64,000 bases of DNA from Halogeometricum sp. S3BR5-2 (GCF_031624635.1 NZ_JAMQOQ010000002.1:620001-684000); one strand, 5' to 3'. Positions 1 to 11,620 are shown, numbered from the stretch's first letter. Notes: generated from the letters alone by a model not told the origin. Program-made: numbers and translations.

Positions 1-57
1 GACGACACCCTTGACGAACCGGCGGCGACCCGAGTCGTCCGGGTACTTGTCGCTCAT
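1..57 (-). CDS. N-terminus of a Tat-exported protein, probably Rieske Fe-S subunit (partial)
   Basis: Only the first 19 codons lie in the window; the gene continues off the left edge. They read MSDKYPDDSGRRRFVKGVV, which carries a twin-arginine export motif (RRRFVK) just before where the hydrophobic stretch should begin. This opening resembles, as I remember them, the Rieske iron-sulfur subunits of haloarchaeal quinol-cytochrome complexes, which are Tat-dependent, but the 2Fe-2S domain itself is outside the window. The start codon is an ATG at 57. Coding is likely; the Rieske assignment rests on the N-terminus alone and is tentative. Confidence 0.55.
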   Translation of the reverse strand, partial: MSDKYPDDSGRRRFVKGVV

Positions 58-170
58 ACAGAAACCTTCGGCCCGCCGGTGAAAAGCATGACGAAACCCC
101 GGTTGACTTCCTCCTGAGTGGTCCGCGCGTCAAACGGCCGACCCGCGGGCGACTCCACCGGAGCGGAGAT

Positions 171-365
171 TCAGTCGCCGCCGTCAGCGCGCCGCGTCAG
201 CGCCCAGAGGACGAGACACAGTCCTTCGACTCTCGCGGCCGCGTACACCCATCGGCGGGGTGTCGCGTCCCCGCGCGTCGCGAGGCGCATCCAGAAGTCC
301 ACTACCTGCTTCGGCCGAAGCAGTTCGACGACGCCCAACGCCAAGGCGAGCGTTCGGATCACCAT
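171..365 (-). CDS. small hypothetical membrane protein (64 aa)
   Basis: A 64-residue protein starting MVIRTLALALG at an ATG at 365. The open frame runs further upstream, but that extension is Pro/Arg/Ser-rich and does not look coding, so I use the internal ATG. It has an N-terminal hydrophobic segment (about residues 1-16), a middle part with the charged phrase LRPKQVVDFWMRLATRG, and a second hydrophobic segment (VEGLCLVLWAL) near the C-terminus, suggesting a two-helix membrane protein. I do not recognise a family. It is divergent from the PEP carboxylase gene. Confidence 0.5.
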   Translation of the reverse strand: MVIRTLALALGVVELLRPKQVVDFWMRLATRGDATPRRWVYAAARVEGLCLVLWALTRRADGGD

Positions 366-498
366 ACGGTATCGGAGGGGCCGACCGGGCAAAGGTATTT
401 CCGTGGCCGGAGGTGCCGACTCCCCCACTCGGCAGACGACGAGCGCGCTCACGACGATTGACTCGGACGCGGGCAAAATTTTCTATCGACTCGGGGTC

Positions 499-504
499 TT
501 TTAC
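499..504 (+). promoter_or_regulatory. TATA box of ppc
   Basis: TTTTAC lies 25-30 nt upstream of the ATG at 529. That is the spacing of a haloarchaeal leaderless promoter, and it supports 529 as the true start over the in-frame extension reaching back to 118. Confidence 0.55.
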
Positions 505-528
505 TCGGGGACAGGCATAGCCAGAGGC

Positions 529-3222
<2,694 letters not shown>

Positions 3223-3282
3223 GCGGCGAAGAGAGAAGAGACGCGTCGCTCGGGGCCGCGGCCGTCTGGTCTCCGCCGACGG

Positions 3283-3450
3283 CTACGGGGCTCTGATGTC
3301 GTACTGCGAACCGCACTCGGGACACGTGTTCCGCGTGGCTCGGTACTCCGATTTCAGTCGCCGGCGCACGCCCCCCGCGCGGACGCCTGTCGGATGCGTT
3401 GCCTCCACCTGTTGTCCGCAGTGCGGACACGCCACTACCGACATCTCCAT
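3283..3450 (-). CDS. zinc-ribbon microprotein (55 aa) with two CPxCG motifs
   Basis: A short gene whose translation begins MEMSVVACPHCGQQVEATHP. It carries two zinc-knuckle motifs, CPHCG (residues 8-12) and CPECG (residues 43-47), the pattern of a single treble-clef or zinc-ribbon site. The linker is basic (GVRRRLKSEYRATR), which would suit nucleic-acid or protein contacts. Haloarchaea are known for many such microproteins with paired CPxCG motifs, mostly of unknown role. A second ATG two codons in (3444) is equally possible. The gene is convergent with ppc, 60 nt away, and has its own TATA-like box upstream. No specific function can be given. Confidence 0.75.
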   Translation of the reverse strand: MEMSVVACPHCGQQVEATHPTGVRAGGVRRRLKSEYRATRNTCPECGSQYDIRAP

Positions 3451-3474
3451 ACTGTGAAATCGACGACGTATATT

Positions 3475-3480
3475 TGTAAA
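3475..3480 (-). promoter_or_regulatory. TATA-like box of the zinc-ribbon microprotein gene
   Basis: Read on the minus strand this is TTTACA, 25-30 nt upstream of the ATG at 3450 and inside a locally AT-rich patch (3469-3490). It fits a leaderless promoter for the 55-aa gene. Confidence 0.45.
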
Positions 3481-3595
3481 TCTTACTACCCTATCCGGAC
3501 TTGTTAGGCCGTGAGAAGGTCGTTGTCGGCGAATGTGATTGTCGGTCAGAACGCGGTCGAAGGACCGCTTAAACGGGGGGGGAGTCGACTGCGCC

Positions 3596-4396
3596 TCAGC
3601 CGTGGTTCCACGGCGCCTCGTCGAAGTCGACGATGCGCGTGCGCTCTTCGATGCCGTCTATCTTTTCGACGTCTTCCTCCTCGAGTTCGAGGTCGAGGGC
3701 GCCGAAGTTCTCCTCGATGTGGTCGGAGGAGGCCGCCTTCGGGATGGCCGTGACGTTCTCCTTGGCCATCAGCCACGCCAGCGACACCTGCGCGGGCGTC
3801 GCGTCGTGCTTCTCCGCGACGTCCTGTATCTCCTCCACGTCGGCGACCTGTCCGCGCGCGATGGGGCAGTACGCGACGAGTTGGTGGTCGTGCTCGACGG
3901 CGAGTTCGTGCAGTTCTTCTTGGGGAAGCATCGGATGCATCTCGACCTGGTGGGCGTAGAGGGGGGCGTCGAGTGTCTCGATGGCCTCCTCTATCTGGTC
4001 GGGGCGGAAGTTGCTGAGGCCGACGCGGTCGACGAGGCCGTCGTCGACGAGTTCGTCGAGAGCGGGCAGCGTCTCCTCGGAGTCGTACGTGTTGAGCGGC
4101 CAGTGGACGTACAGCAGGTCGATGCTGTCGGCGTCGAGTTTCTCCGCGCTCTCTTTCGTCGTCGAAATCACGTCGTCGTGCGCGAGGTTGTCCGTGTCGA
4201 GTTTCGTCGCCACGAACACCTCGGACTCGTCGATGCCGGCGGCGTCGAGGCCCTCGGCGACGTACTCCTCGTTGTCGTAGCCCTGCGCGGTGTCGACGTG
4301 CTCGTAGCCCGTCTCCATCGCCTCCTCGACGGCGCGCGCGCACTCCTCTCGCTCGTCCATCTGGTAGGTGCCGAACCCGAGACTGGGGATGTCCAT
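3596..4396 (-). CDS. aldo/keto reductase
   Basis: NAD(P)H-dependent carbonyl reductase of the AKR superfamily, cytoplasmic. The 266-residue protein shows the catalytic tetrad clearly: Asp35 and Tyr40 in HVDTAQGYDNE, Lys65 in FVATKL, and His98 in LLYVHWP. LGFGTYQM near the N-terminus and VGLSNF mid-protein are also typical. The C-terminal IPKAAS phrase is the usual cofactor-binding region. The best family match is the prokaryotic 2,5-diketo-gluconate/methylglyoxal reductase type; the physiological substrate cannot be read from sequence. It is divergent from the saccharopine-dehydrogenase-like gene, 121 nt away, so the two may share a control region. Confidence 0.92.
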   Translation of the reverse strand: MDIPSLGFGTYQMDEREECARAVEEAMETGYEHVDTAQGYDNEEYVAEGLDAAGIDESEVFVATKLDTDNLAHDDVISTTKESAEKLDADSIDLLYVHWPLNTYDSEETLPALDELVDDGLVDRVGLSNFRPDQIEEAIETLDAPLYAHQVEMHPMLPQEELHELAVEHDHQLVAYCPIARGQVADVEEIQDVAEKHDATPAQVSLAWLMAKENVTAIPKAASSDHIEENFGALDLELEEEDVEKIDGIEERTRIVDFDEAPWNHG

Positions 4397-4486
4397 GCTC
4401 GGAGCCTCGCGCGCCGCCGTGTCAACGGCACCGGTCGCGGCAGCCGACTCGGGGTTCTCGCCGCCTCGAAGCGGCGGAGCCGGTAC

Positions 4487-4492
4487 GAATAA
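4487..4492 (+). promoter_or_regulatory. TATA-like box of the saccharopine-dehydrogenase-like gene
   Basis: GAATAA is located 26-31 nt upstream of the ATG at 4518, fitting a leaderless start there and not the 50-codon in-frame upstream extension. Confidence 0.4.
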
Positions 4493-4517
4493 CCCTCCGA
4501 CGACCCAACGGCGAACT

Positions 4518-5861
4518 ATGCCCGACGACTCCCGGTTTCTCGTCTACGGCGCGTACGGCTACACCGGTCGCCTCGTCGCAGAGGAAGCGCTCGAGCGCGG
4601 ACACGACGTGGTCCTCGCCGGACGCGACGAGATCAAGACCCGCGACCTCGCGGACGAACTCGACCTCCCCTACCGCACGTTCGAGGTGTCGCTGGCGGCG
4701 AACCAACTCGACGGTATCGACCTGGTGCTCAACTGCGCCGGCCCGTTCGACCGGACGGCCGACCCGCTGGTCGAGGCCTGTCTGGAGACGGAGACGCACT
4801 ACCTCGACATCACGGGCGAACTCCCCGTCTTCGAGCGAGTCAAGCGCCGGAGCGACGAGGCCGAAGCGGCCGGCGTGACGCTGCTTCCGGGCGTCGGCTT
4901 CGACGTGGTCCCCACCGACTGCCTCGCGGCGCACCTGAAGGCCCGCCTGCCCGACGCGACGCATCTCTCCCTCGCCATCGAGTCCGACAGCACCGTCTCG
5001 CCGGGGACGTTGAAGACGGCGCTCGGCGGCATGACCGGCGGCGGCGCGGTGCGACAGGACGGCGAACTGCGCTGGGTGCCGGTCGCGCACAAGACCCGCG
5101 CCGTCGACTTCGGCGACGGCCTCCACCGCGCGGTCACCATCCCGTGGGGCGACGTGTCGACGGCGCACTTCACGACGGGCATCCCGAACGTCGAGGTGTA
5201 CCTCTCCCTGCCGGCGGGCGCGCGGCGCGCCCTCGCGGCGACGAACTACCTCGGCGGAGCGCTCGACTCGACGGTCGGACAGTCCCTCCTGAACCGCCTC
5301 GTCGACCGCTACGTCGAGGGGCCGGACGAGGAGCAGCGAACGACGGGCGAGGCGCGCGTCTGGGGGGAGGTCCGCTCCTCGCGGGACCGCCTCGTCTCCC
5401 GCCTGCGGACGCCCGAGACGTACGAACTGACCGTGCAGGCGGCGCTGGCGTGCGTGGAGAAGACGCTCGGCGGCGAGGCGCCGACGGGCTACCAGACGCC
5501 CGCCGCGGCGTTCGGCCCGGACCTCGTCCTCGAACTCCCCGGCGTCGAGCGCATCGACCTCAAAGACGGGGAAGTCGTCGCGCGCGAGACCGGTCCGGAC
5601 CGCGAGACGCCCGCGGCGACGGCCGACTCGGGACCGGGCGCGGATGGAACGGACGGCGCCGACGCCGCGGACGACCCGGACCTCGGCGCGGAGGCGGGCG
5701 CCGCGGACGGCGAGGACCACCCCGTCGAGGCGTCGGCGGCCGACCCCGGCGACGGCGAGGACGACGACGCGCCCAGTCCGCGCGCCGTCTCCGACGACAC
5801 CTCGCCGGCGATTCGCCGCCGCGGGGACGCCTCGGGGACGACCGACGGCGAGGACGAGTAG
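4518..5861 (+). CDS. saccharopine dehydrogenase-like NAD(P)-binding reductase
   Basis: A 447-residue protein opening with a Rossmann fingerprint (FLVYGAYGYTGRLVAEEAL, residues 6-24) followed by AGRD, then NCAGPFD and YLDITGE, the pattern of the saccharopine-dehydrogenase NADP-binding family. Its closest described relatives are trans-acting enoyl reductases of mycobacterial lipid synthesis and uncharacterised archaeal proteins; a true lysine-pathway role is unlikely without partner genes. From about residue 370 to the end the protein is a low-complexity acidic tail rich in Asp, Ala, Glu and Gly, probably a disordered halophilic extension. The start at 4518 is preceded by a TATA-like box. The substrate is unknown; in haloarchaea a lipid role is possible but is inference. 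Confidence 0.85.
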   Translation: MPDDSRFLVYGAYGYTGRLVAEEALERGHDVVLAGRDEIKTRDLADELDLPYRTFEVSLAANQLDGIDLVLNCAGPFDRTADPLVEACLETETHYLDITGELPVFERVKRRSDEAEAAGVTLLPGVGFDVVPTDCLAAHLKARLPDATHLSLAIESDSTVSPGTLKTALGGMTGGGAVRQDGELRWVPVAHKTRAVDFGDGLHRAVTIPWGDVSTAHFTTGIPNVEVYLSLPAGARRALAATNYLGGALDSTVGQSLLNRLVDRYVEGPDEEQRTTGEARVWGEVRSSRDRLVSRLRTPETYELTVQAALACVEKTLGGEAPTGYQTPAAAFGPDLVLELPGVERIDLKDGEVVARETGPDRETPAATADSGPGADGTDGADAADDPDLGAEAGAADGEDHPVEASAADPGDGEDDDAPSPRAVSDDTSPAIRRRGDASGTTDGEDE

Positions 5862-5898
5862 CGGTACCTCACCTCACTTCGCCTTACCTCATCTCTCC

Positions 5899-6669
5899 TC
5901 ACCGCTCCGGTCGCACCGGTTCGAGGCCGCGTTCGTCGGCGCACGCGCGGAGTTCGTCCGCGAGGGGGCCGACGCTCCCGGCGTCGTGGGCGTCCGACCC
6001 GAGCGTGAAGTCGACGCCGCGCGAATCGAGCACCTCGAAGAACTCGGGCGTCGGGTGGAACTCCCCGTAGTCGCGGCGGACCCGTCCGGCGTTCACCTCG
6101 GGCACCGTCCGGGAGTCGGCGAAGGCGTCGGCGACGCGTTCGTACTGTTCTCGGGTCGCGTAACCCCGGAGCGCGGGGTTCCGTTCTATCAGGTCCGGGT
6201 GAGCGGCTATCTCGAACAGCTCCGATTCGACGAGCGAGACGAGTTTCTCGAAGTACGCTTCGACCAAGTCGCGGCGGCGCGACTCGGGGAGGGCGGCGAA
6301 GTGGTCGACGGCGTGGACATTCGCGCCGTCGAGGGCGTGGACGCTCCCGATGGCGTAGTCGAAGTCCGCGTCGGCGAGGAACGAGCGTATCTCGGTCTCG
6401 TGACCGGGTTCGTAGTCCACCTCGGCGGCGTCGAACACGTCGAGGTCGAAATCGCCCCGGAGCGAGTCGATGGCTTCGCGGCGGCGGTCGTACGTCGCGT
6501 CGAAGTTGAACCCGTACTCGCGGCGGAACCGGACGGCCCACTCGGCGGGTAACACCATGCAGTGGTCGGCGAACCCGACGCCGTCGAGTCCGGCCGCCTC
6601 CGCGGCGGCGAGCATCGACCGGAGGTAGTCGCCGTCGGAGTACGTCGAGTGCGTGTGGTAGTCGTACAC
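5899..6669 (-). CDS. PHP-domain phosphoesterase (histidinol-phosphatase type)
   Basis: A metal-dependent phosphoesterase of the PHP superfamily, 256 residues, cytoplasmic. Metal ligands visible are the HTH pair (His5, His7) in YDYHTHSTYSDG, FADH, the Glu in AAEVDYEP, GSVH, AAHPDLI and GSDAHD near the C-terminus, in the order expected for HisK-type histidinol-phosphate phosphatases. Start is GTG at 6669. It could be the histidinol phosphatase of histidine synthesis, but no his genes lie nearby and many PHP proteins act on other phosphomonoesters, so the substrate is open. It converges on the preceding reductase gene with a 37-nt gap. Confidence 0.87.
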   Translation of the reverse strand: MYDYHTHSTYSDGDYLRSMLAAAEAAGLDGVGFADHCMVLPAEWAVRFRREYGFNFDATYDRRREAIDSLRGDFDLDVFDAAEVDYEPGHETEIRSFLADADFDYAIGSVHALDGANVHAVDHFAALPESRRRDLVEAYFEKLVSLVESELFEIAAHPDLIERNPALRGYATREQYERVADAFADSRTVPEVNAGRVRRDYGEFHPTPEFFEVLDSRGVDFTLGSDAHDAGSVGPLADELRACADERGLEPVRPER

Positions 6670-6864
6670 GGTCGTCGGTCGCTACGGCGCCCCGCGGGTA
6701 GTAGCTTCCGTCGCTCGATTCGGCGGCGGCGCCTCCGCACCCGCAGTGTAACGTCCGAAACGGGGAGTTCCGAATCACCTCCCGCGAGCGCCGAAACGTG
6801 GTGAATCTTGGCAATGTATCGGTCGCTCCGAAACGGTTTTGAAGTGCGCTGGCACACAGTCGGT

Positions 6865-8526
6865 ATGCCGAAGGAACCCGAAACCGGGTACGACCCGTCG
6901 CTGGGTCGGAAGTTCATTTTCGTGACGGGAGGCGTGATGTCGGGGCTGGGCAAGGGCATCACCGCCGCGAGCACGGGGCGCCTGCTCTCGAACGCCGGGT
7001 TCGACGTGACCGCGGTGAAGATAGACCCCTACCTGAACGTCGACGCCGGGACGATGAACCCGTACCAGCACGGGGAGGTGTATGTACTGAAAGACGGCGG
7101 CGAGGTGGACCTCGACTTGGGGAACTACGAGCGCTTCCTCGGCGTCGACATGACGTCGGACCACAACGTGACGACGGGGAAGACATACCAGCACGTCATC
7201 CAGAAGGAACGCGCCGGCGACTACCTCGGGAAGACCGTCCAGATAATCCCGCACGTCACCGACGACATCAAGCGACGCGTCCGCGAGGCCGCGGAGGGGT
7301 CCGACGTCTGCATCATCGAGGTGGGGGGTACCGTCGGCGACATCGAGGGGATGCCGTTCCTCGAATCGCTCCGCCAGTTCGCCCACGAGGAGGACGACGG
7401 CGACATTCTCTTCACGCACGTCACCCTCGTCCCCTACTCGAAGAACGGCGAGCAGAAGACGAAGCCGACGCAGCACTCCGTGAAGGAACTGCGGAGCATC
7501 GGCCTGCAACCCGACATCCTCGTCGGTCGCAGTCCGGACAAACTCGACCCGGAGACGAAAGAGAAGATAGCCCTGTTCTGCGACGTGCCCACGGAGGCGG
7601 TGTTCTCGAACCCCGACGTGGAGGACATCTACCACGTCCCGCTGATGGTCGAAGAGGAGGGCCTCGACGAGTACGTGATGGAGCGTCTGAACTTGGAGGA
7701 AGAGGCGCTCCCGCCGGCCGAACGCTCCCAGCGGTGGCGCGAACTCGTCACGCGCGACCGCCAGCAGGAGATAGACGTCGCCCTCGTCGGCAAGTACGAC
7801 CTCGAAGACGCGTACATGTCGGTCAACGAGGCGTTGAAGCACGCGGGCATCGAGACGCGGACGGACGTGAACGTGCTCTGGGTCGACTCCGACGAGATGC
7901 TCGACAGACACACGGACCGGCTGAAGGAGGCCGACGGCGTCGTCGTCCCCGGCGGATTCGGGACGCGCGGCACCGCGGGCAAGATAGAGGCCATCCGCTA
8001 CTGCCGCGAGAACGACGTTCCCTTCCTCGGCCTCTGTCTCGGCTTCCAGATGGCCGTCGTCGAACACGCGCGTCACGTTCTCGGCCACGAAGACGCCCAC
8101 TCCGCCGAACTCGACCCCGACAGCTCCTACCCGGTCATCGACCTCCTGCCCGAGCAGTACGAGACCGAGGAGATGGGCGGGACGATGCGCCTCGGCGCCC
8201 ACGAGACGGACATCTCGGAGGGCTCTCTCGCCGCCCACGTCTACGGCGGCACCGTCTGCACCGAGCGACACCGCCACCGCTACGAGGTGGCGCCCGAGTA
8301 CATCGACGAACTGGAGGACGGCGCGCTGACGTTCTCCGGGCGGGCGAACAACCGGATGGAGATCGTCGAGCGAACCGACCACCCGTACTTCCTCGGCACG
8401 CAGTTCCACCCCGAGTTCCGCTCGCGCCCCGACCGCGCGAGTCCGCCGTTCGTCGGGTTCGTGGAGGCCGTCCTCGGCGAACTGGACGCCCGTGAACTGG
8501 TCGCCGACCGGGAGGTGCAGGCGTAA
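6865..8526 (+). CDS. pyrG: CTP synthase
   Basis: Converts UTP to CTP using ATP and glutamine, the last step of de novo pyrimidine nucleotide synthesis. The 553-residue protein has the synthetase domain ([18 protein letters not shown]-loop, residues 17-33; KIDPYLNVD) and a C-terminal class I glutaminase domain with triad Cys391 (GLCLGFQ), His515 and Glu517 (TQFHPEF). The start MPKEPE is chosen over an in-frame ATG 19 codons upstream because family members begin a few residues before GRKFIFV. It leads an operon: its stop overlaps the start of the GMP synthase gene by one base (TAATG), so CTP and GMP synthesis are translationally coupled. Confidence 0.98.
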   Translation: MPKEPETGYDPSLGRKFIFVTGGVMSGLGKGITAASTGRLLSNAGFDVTAVKIDPYLNVDAGTMNPYQHGEVYVLKDGGEVDLDLGNYERFLGVDMTSDHNVTTGKTYQHVIQKERAGDYLGKTVQIIPHVTDDIKRRVREAAEGSDVCIIEVGGTVGDIEGMPFLESLRQFAHEEDDGDILFTHVTLVPYSKNGEQKTKPTQHSVKELRSIGLQPDILVGRSPDKLDPETKEKIALFCDVPTEAVFSNPDVEDIYHVPLMVEEEGLDEYVMERLNLEEEALPPAERSQRWRELVTRDRQQEIDVALVGKYDLEDAYMSVNEALKHAGIETRTDVNVLWVDSDEMLDRHTDRLKEADGVVVPGGFGTRGTAGKIEAIRYCRENDVPFLGLCLGFQMAVVEHARHVLGHEDAHSAELDPDSSYPVIDLLPEQYETEEMGGTMRLGAHETDISEGSLAAHVYGGTVCTERHRHRYEVAPEYIDELEDGALTFSGRANNRMEIVERTDHPYFLGTQFHPEFRSRPDRASPPFVGFVEAVLGELDARELVADREVQA

Positions 8527-9443
8527 TGGTCGACGCCGAATCGTTCATCGACGAGGCCACCGAGGAGATTTCGGAGAAGGTGGGCGACGCCCACGCCATC
8601 ATCGCCCTCTCGGGCGGCGTGGACTCCTCCGTCGCCGCCGCTCTCGCCTACCGCGCCATCGGCGACCAACTCACGCCCGTCTACGTCGACACCGGTCTGA
8701 TGCGGAAGGGCGAGACCGAGGGCATCCGCGAGACGTTCGACTACATGGACTCTCTCAGAGTGGTCGAGGCCCAGGAGCGCTTCCTCGACGCCCTCGCGGG
8801 CGTGACCGACCCCGAGGAGAAGCGGAAGGTCATCGGCGAGCAGTTCATCCGCGAGTTCGAACGCGAGGCGAGAGACACCGACGCCGACTACCTCGTGCAG
8901 GGGACCATCTACCCCGACCGCATCGAGTCGGAGGGCAACATCAAGTCCCACCACAACGTCGGCGGCCTGCCGGACGTGGTGGACTTCGAGGGCATCGTCG
9001 AACCCGTGCGCGACCTGTACAAAGACGAGGTGCGCGAGGTGGCCCGCGCCCTCGACTTGGAGGAGGTCGTCTCCGAGCGGATGCCGTTCCCCGGCCCCGG
9101 CCTCGCCGTCCGCGTCGTCGGCGAGGTGACGGCGGAGAAAGTCGAGGTGGCCCGCGAGGCGTGCCACGTCGTCGAGGAGGAACTGGAGGAGTACGACCCG
9201 TGGCAGGCGTTCGCCGCCGTCGTCGGGAAGGGAACCGGCGTGAAGGGCGACAACCGCGTCCACGGCTGGATCGTCGCCGTGCGCTCCGTGGAGTCGCGCG
9301 ACGGCATGACCGCGCGGGCGCAGGAACTGTCGTGGGAGACGCTCCAGCGCATCCAGTCGCGCATCACGGGACAGAACGACAACGTCGCGCGCGTCGTCTA
9401 CGACGTAACACACAAGCCGCCGGCCACCATCGAGTACGAATGA
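8526..9443 (+). CDS. guaA: GMP synthase (glutamine-hydrolysing) subunit B
   Basis: ATP-pyrophosphatase subunit that aminates XMP to GMP. The 305-residue protein has the PP-loop LSGGVDSS (residues 28-35), the conserved GTIYPD and IKSHHNVGG phrases, [10 protein letters not shown], and the C-terminal [10 protein letters not shown] dimerisation region ending PPATIEYE. Archaea split GMP synthase into two polypeptides; this is the synthetase half, and the glutaminase half (GuaAA) is not in this window. The ATG overlaps the pyrG stop by one base, and its own stop overlaps the next gene by four bases, so the three genes form one coupled operon. Confidence 0.97.
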   Translation: MVDAESFIDEATEEISEKVGDAHAIIALSGGVDSSVAAALAYRAIGDQLTPVYVDTGLMRKGETEGIRETFDYMDSLRVVEAQERFLDALAGVTDPEEKRKVIGEQFIREFEREARDTDADYLVQGTIYPDRIESEGNIKSHHNVGGLPDVVDFEGIVEPVRDLYKDEVREVARALDLEEVVSERMPFPGPGLAVRVVGEVTAEKVEVAREACHVVEEELEEYDPWQAFAAVVGKGTGVKGDNRVHGWIVAVRSVESRDGMTARAQELSWETLQRIQSRITGQNDNVARVVYDVTHKPPATIEYE

Positions 9444-9763
9444 CCGTGCTTCTAACAGGCCCAGACGAAAACGGACTCGGCGATGCGCTCTCCGACCTCG
9501 GCGTCGACGTGGTTCGCGTCGACGGCATCGCGACGCGCGACACCATCGCCGACGCGGGGGTCGACACCGCGGACACCCTCGTCCTCACGGACATGGACGA
9601 CGCCTCGGTCATCCCCGTGGCGCGCGAGGCGAACCCCGACATCCGCGTGGTCACCTACTCGCGCGACTCCCTCCCGGAGTACGCGCGCGGACAGGCCGAC
9701 CTCGCCGTCGACCCGGACCTCCTCGCGGCCGACGTGGTCGCGGAGGAACTCGTCGGCGCGTAG
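9440..9763 (+). CDS. small Rossmann-like protein in the pyrG-guaA operon (DUF7126-like)
   Basis: A 107-residue acidic protein starting [21 protein letters not shown]. The ATG overlaps the guaA stop (ATGA). The pattern of a beta-strand, a Gly-containing turn, and later [20 protein letters not shown] followed by [20 protein letters not shown] resembles the N-terminal half of TrkA/KTN NAD-binding domains, where a nucleotide sensor is common. I recall this as a haloarchaeal family of unknown function (DUF7126), sometimes mislabelled CTP synthetase because of its neighbours. Its tight coupling to pyrG and guaA suggests a role in sensing or tuning nucleotide synthesis, which is inference only. Confidence 0.82.
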   Translation: MTVLLTGPDENGLGDALSDLGVDVVRVDGIATRDTIADAGVDTADTLVLTDMDDASVIPVAREANPDIRVVTYSRDSLPEYARGQADLAVDPDLLAADVVAEELVGA

Positions 9764-9776
9764 AAAGCGAACGGCG

Positions 9777-9793
9777 GGCGACTCGGAGTCGCC
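9777..9793. terminator. GC-rich hairpin after the pyrG operon
   Basis: An 8-bp perfect inverted repeat with a 1-nt centre (GGCGACTC / GAGTCGCC) starts 13 nt after the last stop of the pyrG-guaA operon. There is no T-tract behind it, so it may be a processing or transcript-end structure instead of a classical archaeal terminator. Confidence 0.3.
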
Positions 9794-10645
9794 GCCCGAC
9801 TCGACCAGAATCGGTTCGAGGCGGTCTCGGCCGCGTCGGCCGACCGCGCCGCCTCCCGTCCCGTTTCTATCGGACCCTCGTTCCCGTCAGCGGCGTCCTC
9901 GTACGTTTCGACGAACGACTCAGTTCCGGTGCGGAGCCTCTTCGTCTGTCGCACACTCGCGGCTCAGGACTCGACCGCCCTAACTTCGGGCCGGCGAGGG
10001 CAGGCGGGGCCGGAAAGGGAAAATCGGGGGACGAGACGACGTGCGCACGACGGGCGTCAGACGACCCGCCGGATTAAACCACAGTTAATCGTATCTTTGG
10101 CGCAATATGCGGTTGAATCCGGGTTCAGGGTCGCCCCGGTTGAAGTAGTTCCCGTCCCAAGCGAGAAACGCGGTGACCGAGGAGCGTCCCGACGCGACGC
10201 ACCGCCGGCCTGTCCCGCGCGGCGGTGCGACATCCGTCACACCCGCTCCCGACCGCGCTTCACCGCGGCCGGACGGCGACACGCGACCCCGCGGCCCACA
10301 GTGAGTCGCGAGGGTCGACGCGCGGCTAACTCGAACGCGCGCTCCCGTCCGTCTCGGCTCCGAGCGCGACTGCGCTCCGTCCCCGCGGAGCGACGAACCC
10401 CGTGCGCCGGACCGCGACCCGACCCCGTCGGGGCGGTCCGACGGCACTACAGGCAGACCGAGGCACCCACCCTCACCCGCTAACCCCCACCCCGCTCACT
10501 CCGGCTTCGGCCCTCGATTCGCGGCCGCTCGGGTTCGCCAGACCCGCGACGGACGAGCGATCCAGATAGCTTCATCCCGGCACCGACGCCGGTTCCGCTT
10601 GCCACCGCCGAAACCGACATACTCGGCGGTCCGGTAGTTCGCCCG
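9794..10645. other. about 850 nt without a convincing gene
   Basis: Several frames are open here, but their translations are Arg/Pro/Ser-rich and look like shadows. One minus-strand stretch (about 9800-9954) has a moderately protein-like, acidic translation but runs into the antisense of the preceding gene. The only AT-rich spot is 10072-10125; it holds a 6-bp inverted repeat (GATTAA / TTAATC at 10072-10077 and 10085-10090) and a minus-strand TTTAAT that could be a promoter. I see no tRNA or known ncRNA fold. Confidence 0.5.
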
Positions 10646-11620
10646 ATGAGTCGCGTCCGCGTCTCGACCGGCGCCCGCCTGCACTTCGGCTTTCTCAACC
10701 TGAGTCTCGCTCACGAGCGACTGTACGGCGGACTCGGCGTCGGACTCGACGAACCCCGGACCGTCGTCGCCGCCGAACCGGCGGACGGCGTCGACTGCGC
10801 GGACCCGGACGCCCGCCGCTACGCCGAACGCGCCGCCGAACTCCTCGACGTTCCCGGCGCCGCCGTCTCGGTGGAGTCATCGCTCCCCCGACACGTCGGC
10901 CTCGGCAGCGGCACGCAACTCGCGCTGGCCGTCCACGCGGCCGTCGCCCGCGCCCACGACCGCGACCCGCCGGTCCGGTCGGCCGCCCCCCGCCTCGGCC
11001 GCGGCGGCCGGTCGGGCATCGGCGTGGGAACGTTCGAACGGGGCGGCGTCCTCGTCGACGCCGGCCACCCCACGGCGCGCTTCACCACCGACCGGCCCGC
11101 CGACGGCGAGTGGTCCGTCCCGGCCGTCGCCGTCCGCCACGACGTGCCCGACGAGTGGCGCTTTCTCCTCGTGATTCCCGACGCCGACCCCGGCCGGAGC
11201 GGCGAGGAGGAGGACGAGGGGATGCGCGCCGCGGTCGAACGCGCCGACCCCGACGCGGCCGACCGCATCTCGGGCGTGCTCTCGCGGCGCTTCCTCCCCG
11301 CCGTCGCCGACGGGAGCGCCGCGCGCTTCGGCGCGGCCGTCGCCGAAATCGGCCGCCTCAACGGCGCGTGGTACGCCGACGAACAGGGCGGCGTCTACCG
11401 CCCGCCGGTCGGCGGACTCGTCGCGGCGCTGGAAGAGGACCCCGCCTGCTACGGCGCCGGGCAGTCGTCGTGGGGGCCGGCCGTCTACGCCGTCACCGAC
11501 GCCGCGCACGCCGACGAGGCGCGCGAGGCCGGGGCGGCGGCGCTCGATTCGGCGGGCGTCGACGGCGACGTGCGGGTCGTTCGCGGCCGAAACGACGGCG
11601 CCGACGTCGCGGAGCGCTGA
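10646..11620 (+). CDS. MptG-like GHMP family protein (beta-RFAP synthase family)
   Basis: A 324-residue protein of the GHMP superfamily. It begins VRVSTGARLHFGFLNLS, characteristic of beta-ribofuranosylaminobenzene 5'-phosphate synthase (MptG), and carries the GHMP ATP-like loop LPRHVGLGSGTQLALAV at about residues 76-92 and GRSGIGVGTFERGG at about 118-131. In methanogens MptG makes the first committed intermediate of methanopterin. Haloarchaea use folates, so this homologue may serve another phosphoribosyl-aromatic condensation; its substrate is not known to me. The next gene follows after 48 nt on the same strand and may be cotranscribed. Confidence 0.85.
   Translation: MSRVRVSTGARLHFGFLNLSLAHERLYGGLGVGLDEPRTVVAAEPADGVDCADPDARRYAERAAELLDVPGAAVSVESSLPRHVGLGSGTQLALAVHAAVARAHDRDPPVRSAAPRLGRGGRSGIGVGTFERGGVLVDAGHPTARFTTDRPADGEWSVPAVAVRHDVPDEWRFLLVIPDADPGRSGEEEDEGMRAAVERADPDAADRISGVLSRRFLPAVADGSAARFGAAVAEIGRLNGAWYADEQGGVYRPPVGGLVAALEEDPACYGAGQSSWGPAVYAVTDAAHADEAREAGAAALDSAGVDGDVRVVRGRNDGADVAER

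Noticed and set aside
118-528. N-terminal extension of the PEP carboxylase frame
   Set aside because: Arg/Ser-rich and without homology to the family; a TATA box sits 25-30 nt before the ATG at 529.
9655-9954. Minus-strand open frame in the gap after the pyrG operon
   Set aside because: Its N-terminal half is mildly protein-like, but it runs 108 nt antisense into the preceding real gene and its composition there is shadow-like.
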